Assembly (NCBI GenBank): GCA_002506365.1 | Contig: DAXK01000033.1 | Location: 1-13,666 of the forward strand | Source of the DNA: an archaeon UBA583 | GTDB lineage: Archaea; Nanobdellota; Nanobdellia; Woesearchaeales; UBA583 | Direction: 5' to 3' | DNA length: 13,666 nt | In this document: one piece after another, positions 6,385 through 12,958 of the stretch | Numbering within the stretch: the stretch's first letter is position 1 | Layout of the letters: the number at the start of each line of letters is the position of its first letter | Translations under genes and position numbers: made by a program | The notes under the pieces: generated by a model | The model's database searches: none | The model's input: the letters and a program-made list of their open reading frames with translations, nothing else | What the model was told of the DNA's origin: nothing

Positions 6385-6951
6385 TTAAAAATTATTTTCC
6401 TCCGTTTGTATAACTTTTTTTAATTTAGTAATTGAAATTCCTAATTCTAAAATTTCCTCATTTGTTAAGTAACTCATAGACTTGGAATATCTATTTATAA
6501 TTTCATTTTTTAAATCTTGAACAGATTTAATATTTGGAAATGAATTTTCAAATAAATCATTTGAAAGGTTTTGGTATGAAATATTTTCATCACATTCTGT
6601 GCATTGATATAATTTAGGATTTGATAAGTCTAATAATGGTAAAGTTTCATCTTTAGTTTTATTATCTAAATGTCCATGTTCTAAAATTTTTACTAATAAA
6701 TATTTTTCTCCTTTTTTATGAGATGAAATTTGTAAATTAAAATGTGTTAATAATTCAGGTTGATTATTTTCTAAATATTCAAATTCAAGTTTTGGAATTC
6801 TAATCATCCCAAAAGCACCAAATCTTTTTTGAAATTCTTTTAATGAAATTTCAGTATCTTTTCCATCTATTAAAACTCTTACTAAATTTGTTTTAATTTC
6901 TCTTGGAATAAAATTAAAATCTTCTGTTTCTTCATTCATTTCTAAATCCAT
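6385..6951 (-). CDS. Unknown protein encoded between the two transketolase subunits
   Basis: A 188-residue acidic protein that I do not recognise. The start at the ATG 6951 is chosen over a TTG at 6969 because GGAGG at 6963-6967 lies 11 nt upstream of the ATG, and the TTG overlaps that site. The ATG then begins 1 nt after the tktA stop. Residues 1-60 are acidic then mixed, with NLVRVLIDGKDTEISLKEF (22-40) looking like beta strands and a helix. The middle (80-97) has LLVKILEHGHLDN. C117 and C120 (QCTEC) form one CxxC pair. A metal site would need other ligands or a dimer, and H92/H94 are candidates. The C-terminal third is helical. There is no signal or membrane segment. Its position suggests a role linked to transketolase, but that is inference. 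Confidence 0.75.
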   Translation of the reverse strand: MDLEMNEETEDFNFIPREIKTNLVRVLIDGKDTEISLKEFQKRFGAFGMIRIPKLEFEYLENNQPELLTHFNLQISSHKKGEKYLLVKILEHGHLDNKTKDETLPLLDLSNPKLYQCTECDENISYQNLSNDLFENSFPNIKSVQDLKNEIINRYSKSMSYLTNEEILELGISITKLKKVIQTEENNF

Positions 6952-6952
6952 T

Positions 6953-7795
6953 TTAGGCTTTTCCTCCAATTATATTTTTTTCAATTTCAGCTAATTCTTT
7001 TAGTGCTAATTGAGTATCTTGGTCTGATGGAGCAACACCGTGCCAGTGGAAATCATTTTCCATAAAACTTACACCTTTTCCAGGTGTTGTTTTTGCAATT
7101 AGGCAAACTGGTTTATCTTTAATTTTGTTTGCTTGTTTGAATGCTTCTCTAATTTGACCGATGTTATTTCCATCAAATTCAATTACAGCAAAATCGAAAC
7201 TTAAGAATTTTTTATTTAAGTGGTGTAATGGTAATACATCATCAGTTGTTCCATCAATTTGAATATGGTTTCTATCCACAATAATTGTTAAATTATCTAA
7301 TTTTTCTTTTGCTGCAAATAATGCTGCTTCCCAACATTGTCCTTCATCTAGTTCTCCATCACCTGTGAAACAAAATACTTTATTTTCTTTATTTTCTCTT
7401 TTTAGACTTGCTGCTAATCCAACTGCTTGAGAGAATCCTTGTCCAAGTGGTCCACCTGAATTTTCTACTCCTGGAAGTGCTCCGATGTGTGGGTGTCCTT
7501 GTAATCTACTACCTAATTTTCTTAAAGTTTTTAATTCTGAAATTGGGAAATAATTAAATCTTGCTAGTGTAGAATATAATACTGGGCAAGTATGGCCATT
7601 TGATAAAATTACATAATCTCTTTTTTTATCTTGAGGTTTTTTTGGATCGAATTTTAAAAATTCCCCATATAAAACTGCGAATAAATCTGACATTCCTAAT
7701 GGTCCAGCAGTGTGACCTGATTTTGCTTGATTTAACATTTTAATAATATCAATTCTAATATTATTTGCTAAAAGTTTTACTTCTTTTATTTTCAT
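6953..7795 (-). CDS. tktA: Transketolase N-terminal subunit
   Basis: The 280-residue thiamine-diphosphate-binding half of split transketolase. Motifs include AKSGHTAGPLGMSDLF (24-39), SNGHTCPVLY (65-74), QGHPH (99-103) and GPLGQGFSQAVGLA (115-128). The TPP/Mg motif starts at GDGELDEG (145-152) and ends at DRN (174-176). WHG (251-253) lies near the C-terminus. Length matches archaeal TktA (about 270-290). The open frame extends 31 codons further to an ATG at 7888, but that segment has no family similarity. A TATA box at 7816-7823 also lies about 25 nt upstream of the ATG at 7795, placing transcription start at that ATG. First gene of the operon tktA, unknown protein, tktB. The subunit pairs with TktB to form the complete active site in the non-oxidative pentose phosphate pathway. 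Confidence 0.95.
   Translation of the reverse strand: MKIKEVKLLANNIRIDIIKMLNQAKSGHTAGPLGMSDLFAVLYGEFLKFDPKKPQDKKRDYVILSNGHTCPVLYSTLARFNYFPISELKTLRKLGSRLQGHPHIGALPGVENSGGPLGQGFSQAVGLAASLKRENKENKVFCFTGDGELDEGQCWEAALFAAKEKLDNLTIIVDRNHIQIDGTTDDVLPLHHLNKKFLSFDFAVIEFDGNNIGQIREAFKQANKIKDKPVCLIAKTTPGKGVSFMENDFHWHGVAPSDQDTQLALKELAEIEKNIIGGKA
6963..6967 (-). promoter_or_regulatory. Shine-Dalgarno site that sets the start of the 188-residue gene
   Basis: GGAGG on the minus strand, within the last codons of tktA (Ile-Gly-Gly-Lys-Ala), 11 nt from the ATG at 6951. It argues against the overlapping TTG at 6969 as start. Confidence 0.6.
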
Positions 7796-7815
7796 AAGAA
7801 TTCTTGAAAGTTTTA

Positions 7816-7823
7816 GTTTATAT
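7816..7823 (-). promoter_or_regulatory. TATA box of the transketolase operon
   Basis: ATATAAAC on the minus strand, centred about 25 nt before the ATG at 7795. It lies inside the longer open frame that starts at 7888, which is the main reason to prefer the shorter TktA. Confidence 0.55.
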
Positions 7824-7954
7824 TTTGGTGTTATTATTGGACTGGAAAAATAATAGTTACTAAGTTTATTGATTGATTTAAGTTTCAATTTTGAATTTAT
7901 ATTATAAATTGATACTTAGACAATCAAATTATTAAAATAACTATATTTTTCTAT

Positions 7955-7975
7955 TTTCCAGTGGAAATTTTCACT
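7955..7975. promoter_or_regulatory. Overlapping palindromes in the divergent tktA / surface-protein region
   Basis: TTTCCAGTGGAAA (7955-7967) is a perfect 6-bp inverted repeat around a single G. It overlaps AGTGGAAATTTTCACT (7960-7975), a near-perfect 16-bp palindrome with one mismatch. Both sit in the 241-bp space between the divergent starts at 7795 and 8037, just upstream of the AT-rich promoter of the latter. They are more GC-rich than the surroundings and are candidate sites for a dimeric regulator. No regulator is identified. Confidence 0.35.
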
Positions 7976-7997
7976 TCTATATGGTGTGTATGGAGAT

Positions 7998-8004
7998 TTA
8001 AATA
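7998..8004 (+). promoter_or_regulatory. Probable TATA box of the surface-protein gene
   Basis: TTTAAAT within TGGAGATTTAAATATTTTAA, about 36 nt before the ATG at 8037, predicting a leader of about 10 nt. A second AT-rich element (TTTATTTATA, near 8014-8023) is closer to the ATG and is less well spaced. Confidence 0.4.
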
Positions 8005-8036
8005 TTTTAATCATTTATTTATACATTGTATAAATA

Positions 8037-11000
8037 ATGAATGAAAAGAATCATATTGGAATATTGAAATTTATGACAATGTTAATTTTTACTATGTTTA
8101 GTATATTAATTTGTGTTATTAATGTATATTCTATTGATTATTTTGATAATGATTGGAATTTTAAAAGAAATATTACAATTACTGCTAATGAAAATACACC
8201 AATTAATTATAATGTATTAATTCGTCTGGCGGATGCCGATTTAGGTTCAAATTTTGATTGGAGTAATTCGTGTTCAGATATTCGTTTTGTAAATAGTGTA
8301 AATGGAAGTGAATTGAGTTATTGGATTGATGATTGTGATACAGTTGGAAAGCAATTAGATGTTTGGATTAAAGTTGATAAGGCTTTAGTTAGTGCTGAAG
8401 ATTATATTGTAAAATTATTTTATAAAAAGTCTGGAGCTAGTTCAGTTAGTTCAGCTAGTTCCACATTTAGAGAAAATAAAGTTTATTTAGTAACAGGATA
8501 TTGTGATGGTGGAGCAGTTTGTGATATGCAAAATCATGGTGAAGCTTTAACTTTTAGAAGTAATGTTGGAATTAATGGTATGACTATTCATGGAACTGGA
8601 TTTATGAATTCTATTAATCAATTAGATAATCCTTTTGGAGCTAATGATAATTATTTTACTCGTTCAAGATTTTTATTAATTCCTACATTTGATGGAGCGC
8701 ATAGATTTGGAAGTCGAGTAGATGATGATAATGAAATTACCATTTTCCCACTTGATGGTTATGGTTCTGGAATTCAAACTGGAACTCCTTATGGAGGTTA
8801 TGATGTAATTACAACTCAATATAGTGCTTGGCACGGAGGTGGTGCTTGTGGAAGTAATAATGCTATTGAAGGAAGTCGTAGTTTAAATGCTGGTGAAGGT
8901 TATTGGATGGATTTTATTACAATTGAAGGTGGAGGTGGAGAAGATCAAATAATGTGTATTCAAACTGGAGGAAGTGGTCCACATGATATTTTTGATGATA
9001 CAAATTTTGATGGACAATTTTTTGCTCGTGATTATGTTCAAAATGAACCTTCAGTTAGTTCGATATCAAGTGAAGTGAAAAATCCAAATTTTGTTGGAAT
9101 TTCTTTTAATGGAATTTTAACAGCAGTTAGTAATAAGATTAAGTTTGAGAAAACTAAAACTTTTAGTGTTGATATTAGTTGTGAGGGAATTAATAATTTG
9201 GATAATTGTGGAACTGTGACAACTAGTTTACAAATAGATAGTTCTGGGTATTCAGATATGCCTCAAGGGGCTGGAACACCTTTTAATGTGGTTGGAACAA
9301 ATTCCCAAACTTGTAATTTAAATTATGGTCAATCTTGCACTTTGAATTGGATTGTGAATGCTACTGGAGTTGTTGGAACTATATCAGATTTAAGAATTAA
9401 TTCAGATTCTGGAAATGCTGGAATTATTGATAAAATTTCTCAAACTTTTCAAGCAGAGATAGTTGCAGGGGATGTTGTATCATTTAATACAACTTCAGTT
9501 ACAATTCCTACTTTTACTAAAAATAGTGGTGATGGAAGTATTAATATTTTGGCAGTTTCCGATACAGGAGATAATACTAATTTACAGGTTGCGTGTGATA
9601 GTGGAGATTGTGCTAAAATTTATGATAATTTTGGAGATGGTTTAAATTTAAATGAAGGGTTGAGTAGTAGTTTTAGTTTTAGTTGTGATGATAGTTCTGC
9701 TGGAAATTATTCTGCTAGTTATTCAATTACTTCAAATGAATTTACTGGATTTAATTATATTAATGTTAGTTGTAATATTTTACCACTTTATGGACCAATT
9801 TCAGTTAGTGTAGATAATTTAAATTATCCTTCTATTAATATTGTTAAAGTAAATGAAACTTTTGATGTTAATACAACTATTGAATGTTTTAACAATTGTG
9901 GGGAAATTTCTGCTTACGCAATTTTAGCTCAAGACCCTACAACTTGGTGGGCAGGAAGTTCTTGGAGTTATAGAAGTTATTTAAATTTTTCAATTAATGA
10001 AAATATTCCAATTAATTATCAAGTTTTAGCTAAGTTAAATGAAACTAGTTTGGGAAATAATTTTGATTGGAGTAATTTTTGTGATGATGTTAGAACTTAT
10101 ACTAATTCAGGTTCAAGTTTGGATTTATGGATTGAGAAATGTGATACGGTTGGAAAAGAATTAGATTTATGGATTGAGTTAGATAGTGCTCAGAGTTTGG
10201 GAGATAATGTAATAGTTGAATTGTATTTTGGAAATAGTGGGGCTAGTTCAATTAGTTCTGCTGATGATACTTTTAGAAATAATGAGATTAATTGGATTTC
10301 GGGAAGTTGTCCTTCTGGTCAACCTTCTTGTAATCATATAGATAATCAAGCTGAATCGGATTATTTAAAACAAAATATTGGGACTGGAGTTTATACTATT
10401 TATGGGGAAAGTTATACAAATCAAATGTATCAAAATACTGATGCTCAAGGTGGATCTACTAATTATTATTATTCAAGAATGAGAACTTTATTTATTCCTA
10501 GTGTAACAAGAGATTATGGTTTTGGAACAGATGGAGATGATGGAGTTGAAATTGGATGGTTACCAAATGATGGTTATGGAACTGGATTAAAAACATCAGA
10601 TATGACAAATTATGAAAGATTAGGGTTTTGGTATGGTGGTCACGGAGCTGGAACTTGTGGAAGTTCTGGGACACCTGGAAGTAAAAATTTGGAAGCTGGA
10701 GTTGGTTATTGGATAGATTTTCTTCATGAAGAAGGTTCAGGAGGAGATAGTTTACAAGGATGTATAAATGATGGAAGTGGATTTAAAAGATTATCTTCGG
10801 CGAATTTTCCTGGCCAAATTTTTGCTAGAAATTATGTGGATAGTGAACCTAGTTTGGTATCTGTTGTTGATAGAACTAATACTATTATTCCAACTTCAAG
10901 TGATTTACCATTTTGGACTTCAAGTCCACAACCTCAAACTTGTAATCCTGTTGAAGATGGGAGTTGTAATATTGGGTGGAGTATTAATGCGACTGGAGCA

Positions 11001-11711
11001 GTTAATTCAAGTTATAATATTACATTTATTATTTCATCAGATGTTTTAAGTATTAAGGAGAATAAGTCAAATAATTATGGAATTTTAATTTCACAAGATT
11101 TACCTTTTGTAGTAAATTTAATTAGTCCGGTTAATGCTAGTTCGTTTTTGAGTTTGAGTGAGGTTGAGTTTAAGTGGAGTTTGACAAGTTCTTATAATTC
11201 TACTTTAGATTGTGGTTTTTATTTGAATTCGGTTTTTATTCAAAATGTTTCTTGTGTGGAGGGAGAAGTTACTAGTTTTAATTATTCAGTTGGAGAGGGA
11301 ATTTTTGATTGGCAAGTTTATGCGGATAATGTTATTAATGGAAATGATACTTCGGATTTATTTACTTTTAATACTTTTAAGAAGTATCATTCAAAGGTTT
11401 CTAAATCAATTAAATATGATTCTTCTAATTTTTATGAATCAAAGATTGATGTTGAAAATTATATTAATTTTTCTGTTGATTCAGTTGTTGTTGATTTTGT
11501 GCCTGAAGGAATTAGTTCTAGTTATCTGCCAATTTATTATGACTTTTTTAATTTAAGTTCTGGATTTTATTCTGGAAATTTATATGGATATTCTATGATT
11601 ATGACGCCGTTTTTGAATGTTGATTTGCCTGTTGCTACAAGTGGAATTGTTGGACTTTCAAATTTAGGGAATGGGAGAATTGAGGAAAGTTTTGTGATTG
11701 GGTTGGAGTGA
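8037..11711 (+). CDS. Large secreted surface protein with two DUF2341 and PA14-like modules
   Basis: A 1224-residue exported protein. Residues 1-32 form a signal peptide, with the hydrophobic core at 14-30 and likely cleavage after VYS. The module DUF2341 (39-146) plus a PA14-like region (147-343) is repeated at 642-747 plus 748-943. Paired landmarks are W40/W643, FDWSN (73-77 and 676-680), DCDTVGKQLD and KCDTVGKELD, SGASSVSSA and SGASSISSA, D229-D231 and GDDG (833-836), DGYGSGI and DGYGTGL, GYWMDF and GYWIDF, and FFARDYV and IFARNYV. An Ig-like domain of the archaeal COG1361 type spans about 365-475, and a second copy seems split around module 2 (605-634 and 950-1018). A further Ig/Fn3-like domain covers about 1023-1112. 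Many N-x-S/T sequons suggest glycosylation. No C-terminal membrane anchor or sorting motif is visible. A surface adhesin or carbohydrate-binding role is inferred. Confidence 0.9.
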   Translation: MNEKNHIGILKFMTMLIFTMFSILICVINVYSIDYFDNDWNFKRNITITANENTPINYNVLIRLADADLGSNFDWSNSCSDIRFVNSVNGSELSYWIDDCDTVGKQLDVWIKVDKALVSAEDYIVKLFYKKSGASSVSSASSTFRENKVYLVTGYCDGGAVCDMQNHGEALTFRSNVGINGMTIHGTGFMNSINQLDNPFGANDNYFTRSRFLLIPTFDGAHRFGSRVDDDNEITIFPLDGYGSGIQTGTPYGGYDVITTQYSAWHGGGACGSNNAIEGSRSLNAGEGYWMDFITIEGGGGEDQIMCIQTGGSGPHDIFDDTNFDGQFFARDYVQNEPSVSSISSEVKNPNFVGISFNGILTAVSNKIKFEKTKTFSVDISCEGINNLDNCGTVTTSLQIDSSGYSDMPQGAGTPFNVVGTNSQTCNLNYGQSCTLNWIVNATGVVGTISDLRINSDSGNAGIIDKISQTFQAEIVAGDVVSFNTTSVTIPTFTKNSGDGSINILAVSDTGDNTNLQVACDSGDCAKIYDNFGDGLNLNEGLSSSFSFSCDDSSAGNYSASYSITSNEFTGFNYINVSCNILPLYGPISVSVDNLNYPSINIVKVNETFDVNTTIECFNNCGEISAYAILAQDPTTWWAGSSWSYRSYLNFSINENIPINYQVLAKLNETSLGNNFDWSNFCDDVRTYTNSGSSLDLWIEKCDTVGKELDLWIELDSAQSLGDNVIVELYFGNSGASSISSADDTFRNNEINWISGSCPSGQPSCNHIDNQAESDYLKQNIGTGVYTIYGESYTNQMYQNTDAQGGSTNYYYSRMRTLFIPSVTRDYGFGTDGDDGVEIGWLPNDGYGTGLKTSDMTNYERLGFWYGGHGAGTCGSSGTPGSKNLEAGVGYWIDFLHEEGSGGDSLQGCINDGSGFKRLSSANFPGQIFARNYVDSEPSLVSVVDRTNTIIPTSSDLPFWTSSPQPQTCNPVEDGSCNIGWSINATGAVNSSYNITFIISSDVLSIKENKSNNYGILISQDLPFVVNLISPVNASSFLSLSEVEFKWSLTSSYNSTLDCGFYLNSVFIQNVSCVEGEVTSFNYSVGEGIFDWQVYADNVINGNDTSDLFTFNTFKKYHSKVSKSIKYDSSNFYESKIDVENYINFSVDSVVVDFVPEGISSSYLPIYYDFFNLSSGFYSGNLYGYSMIMTPFLNVDLPVATSGIVGLSNLGNGRIEESFVIGLE
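8151..9065 (+). repeat. Surface-protein module 1 (DUF2341 + PA14-like)
   Basis: Codes for residues 39-343. The first half starts at W40 and ends in the Ser-rich stretch before TFREN, as DUF2341 domains do. The second half has the PA14 pattern of a strand leading into acidic D229-D231, then an L-x-A-G-x-G-Y-W segment (283-290) and a Gly-rich loop (298-301). Module 2 is alike at protein level but has diverged at DNA level, so the duplication is old. Confidence 0.75.
9849..9938 (+). other. N-terminal half of a split Ig-like domain
   Basis: Codes for residues 605-634. VNETFDVNTTIECFNNCGEI aligns with the start of the intact Ig-like domain near 373-393 (KTKTFSVDISCEGINN, then CGTV). The match stops where module 2 begins, at TTWWAG (635-640). 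Confidence 0.55.
9960..10865 (+). repeat. Surface-protein module 2 (DUF2341 + PA14-like), apparently nested
   Basis: Codes for residues 642-943, collinear with module 1 along its length (302 against 305 residues). The acidic loop reads GDDG (833-836), closer to the PA14 consensus than in module 1. It is flanked by the two halves of an Ig-like domain. Confidence 0.75.
10884..11090 (+). other. C-terminal half of a split Ig-like domain
   Basis: Codes for residues 950-1018. LPFWTSSPQPQTCN, DGSCNIGWSINATG and the following strands align with TPFNVVGTNSQTCN, GQSCTLNWIVNATG (414-444) of the intact copy. It completes the half at 605-634. Confidence 0.55.
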
Positions 11712-11716
11712 GCGGA

Positions 11717-11733
11717 TTTTAATTAGTTTTTTT
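11717..11733 (+). terminator. T-rich putative terminator after the surface-protein gene
   Basis: A TTTT run followed by a run of seven T residues (11727-11733) just after the stop at 11711. It matches archaeal T-run termination, but the GC-rich islands follow it, so they would be transcribed separately or by read-through. Confidence 0.35.
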
Positions 11734-11740
11734 AAAATAT

Positions 11741-11811
11741 GTGAGGAGCGATAGACGACGATTATATTTTGAAAAAATTTAAATGTTAAGTGACCAACGG
11801 GAAACGGTTAA
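11741..11811. other. Two GC-rich islands in an AT-rich spacer
   Basis: The 203-nt gap between 11711 and 11915 holds two short patches of nearly 60 percent GC, at 11741-11760 (GTGAGGAGCGATAGACGACG) and 11790-11808, in otherwise very AT-rich DNA. The second can fold into a small hairpin (TGACC with GGTTA around AACGGGAAAC). The two patches resemble each other weakly, 11 of 19 positions over GAGCGATAGACGACGATTA and GACCAACGGGAAACGGTTA. In AT-rich archaea such patches often mark structured RNA, but no C/D-box or H/ACA signature is clear, and strand is not determined. A 21-codon frame (11783-11848) overlaps it and looks incidental. Everything else in the gap is AT-rich sequence and the promoter of the next gene. 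Confidence 0.35.
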
Positions 11812-11878
11812 TTTTAAAATTATTTTCGTAATGAAATGGAGAAAGTAATTTTTGTATTTAGGAATTAATAATACATTA

Positions 11879-11888
11879 ATTTATAAAA
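11879..11888 (+). promoter_or_regulatory. TATA box of the 347-residue gene
   Basis: ATTTATAAAA, centred about 31 nt before the ATG at 11915. The predicted leader is only a few nucleotides, and no Shine-Dalgarno sequence is seen. Confidence 0.5.
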
Positions 11889-11914
11889 ATTTATTTTATT
11901 AAGTTTTTAAAAGA

Positions 11915-12958
11915 ATGATAAATAATAAATTTGATTATGAAAATTTTGAATCTGAGTTAAATAATTTTGAGAAAAAGATATTTAATTTAGATAAGGATTA
12001 TAGGGATAAAGAGAATATTGTTTTATTTCTAAATTTTGATAATTCTAAATTAACTAAGTTTTTATTTTATTTTTGTGCCCATAGTTATATTTATAGATTT
12101 TATAAAAATTTAAAACCAGTGTTTGAAAATAAAGAAATTGTGGAATTGGATTATCCACATTTATTTTTTAAGTTGTGTGATATTTATTCTAAAGATTTAA
12201 AAAAACAATTTGTGGTTTTTCCAACTGATAAAAGAAATGAAAATATTAGAAAGATTAATCAATTACAGGAAAAAGAATTATTGTCAATTGTTGGAAAAAC
12301 TAAAGTTGATAATATTATTAATTTAATTAGAGAAAATAAGTTTAAGATTTCTGGTAGAAGTTTAGTTTTATATTTTAGACAAAGAGCTCATGGTTCAAGG
12401 CAAGTTGATTATTTAGAATTTTCTATTATGTATTATATTTTAGATTGGTATATTAATTCTGGTTATTCAAGGTGTTTTGATAGTTTAAATGTTGTTGCAA
12501 GATTTGAAAGTGATTACCCGCAATATCTGAAAGTTTTATTTAAAGATTTTAATTTTTTAGATTTGAAAAATTTTAAATCTGATTGGTCAAATTTTGTGAT
12601 AGGTTGTGGAATTGGATCAAATATAGTTCATTTAGCTGATGGGGATTTTGAGGAGATTTATACTCAAACTAAGTCAATTCCGATTATTTCTGAAGCAATT
12701 TCCCATATGGATAGAAAACAATTTAAAAAATGTGTAAAATTGAAAGGAGTTTATTATGATAGAGAAAATGATATGGCTAAAAAAGATATTAATGAGTTTG
12801 ATGAAGAACAAATGAATTTTATATATAGATATTTTATTTTAAAGAAGTCTTCAAATAATGGTGATTTTAATAAATTAATGAAAACTATTTTAGAATCAGT
12901 TATTGAGTTAGAAAATAAATTAATCAGGGAGAGTGAAAATGAAATTTTGGGAAAATAA
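11915..12958 (+). CDS. Unrecognised 347-residue soluble protein
   Basis: I do not recognise a family. The protein is rich in Lys, Asn, Phe and Tyr, with no signal peptide or membrane segment. Residues 1-40 are acidic and helical. ENIVLFLNFDNSKLTKFLFY (33-52) and KQFVVFPTDK (97-106) look like core strands. A basic stretch FRQRAHGSRQ (154-163) could contact nucleic acid or phosphate. FVIGCGIGSNIVHLADGDFEE (227-247) is glycine-rich and hydrophobic, followed by IPIISEAISHMDRKQFKKC (255-273). The C-terminus is a long charged helix (about 313-342). None of these adds up to a known catalytic motif. It overlaps the downstream membrane-protein gene by 20 nt and is likely co-transcribed, so the two products may act together at the membrane. 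Confidence 0.75.
   Translation: MINNKFDYENFESELNNFEKKIFNLDKDYRDKENIVLFLNFDNSKLTKFLFYFCAHSYIYRFYKNLKPVFENKEIVELDYPHLFFKLCDIYSKDLKKQFVVFPTDKRNENIRKINQLQEKELLSIVGKTKVDNIINLIRENKFKISGRSLVLYFRQRAHGSRQVDYLEFSIMYYILDWYINSGYSRCFDSLNVVARFESDYPQYLKVLFKDFNFLDLKNFKSDWSNFVIGCGIGSNIVHLADGDFEEIYTQTKSIPIISEAISHMDRKQFKKCVKLKGVYYDRENDMAKKDINEFDEEQMNFIYRYFILKKSSNNGDFNKLMKTILESVIELENKLIRESENEILGK
12927..12931 (+). promoter_or_regulatory. Shine-Dalgarno site that sets the start of the membrane gene
   Basis: GGGAG within the end of the 347-residue gene, 7 nt before the ATG at 12939 but only 1 nt before the in-frame GTG at 12933. The spacing favours the ATG. Confidence 0.5.

Noticed and set aside
8430..8465. Short Ser-codon tandem pattern (AGTTCAGTTAGTTCAGCTAGTTCC) in the surface gene
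   Set aside because: It encodes the Ser-rich segment that normally ends DUF2341 domains and recurs at protein level in module 2, so it is domain sequence, not an independent repeat element.
9463..11556. Three plus-strand frames of 60-103 codons inside the surface-protein gene
   Set aside because: They lie in another frame of a clearly coding 1224-residue gene, and their Leu/Ile/Met-rich products are typical shadows.
11741..11811. C/D-box or H/ACA guide RNA, or tRNA, in the GC-rich islands
   Set aside because: GTGAGGA is one base from a C box, but no D box (CTGA) follows at a suitable distance. No ACA-tailed double hairpin and no tRNA T-loop motif are present.
11783..11848. 21-codon open frame in the spacer after the surface-protein gene
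   Set aside because: It is very short, has no ribosome-binding site or spaced TATA box, and overlaps the GC-rich island, whose composition explains the unusual residues.
12933..12938. GTG start for the membrane protein
   Set aside because: The GGGAG site would be only 1 nt away. The ATG two codons later has a normal 7-nt spacing.
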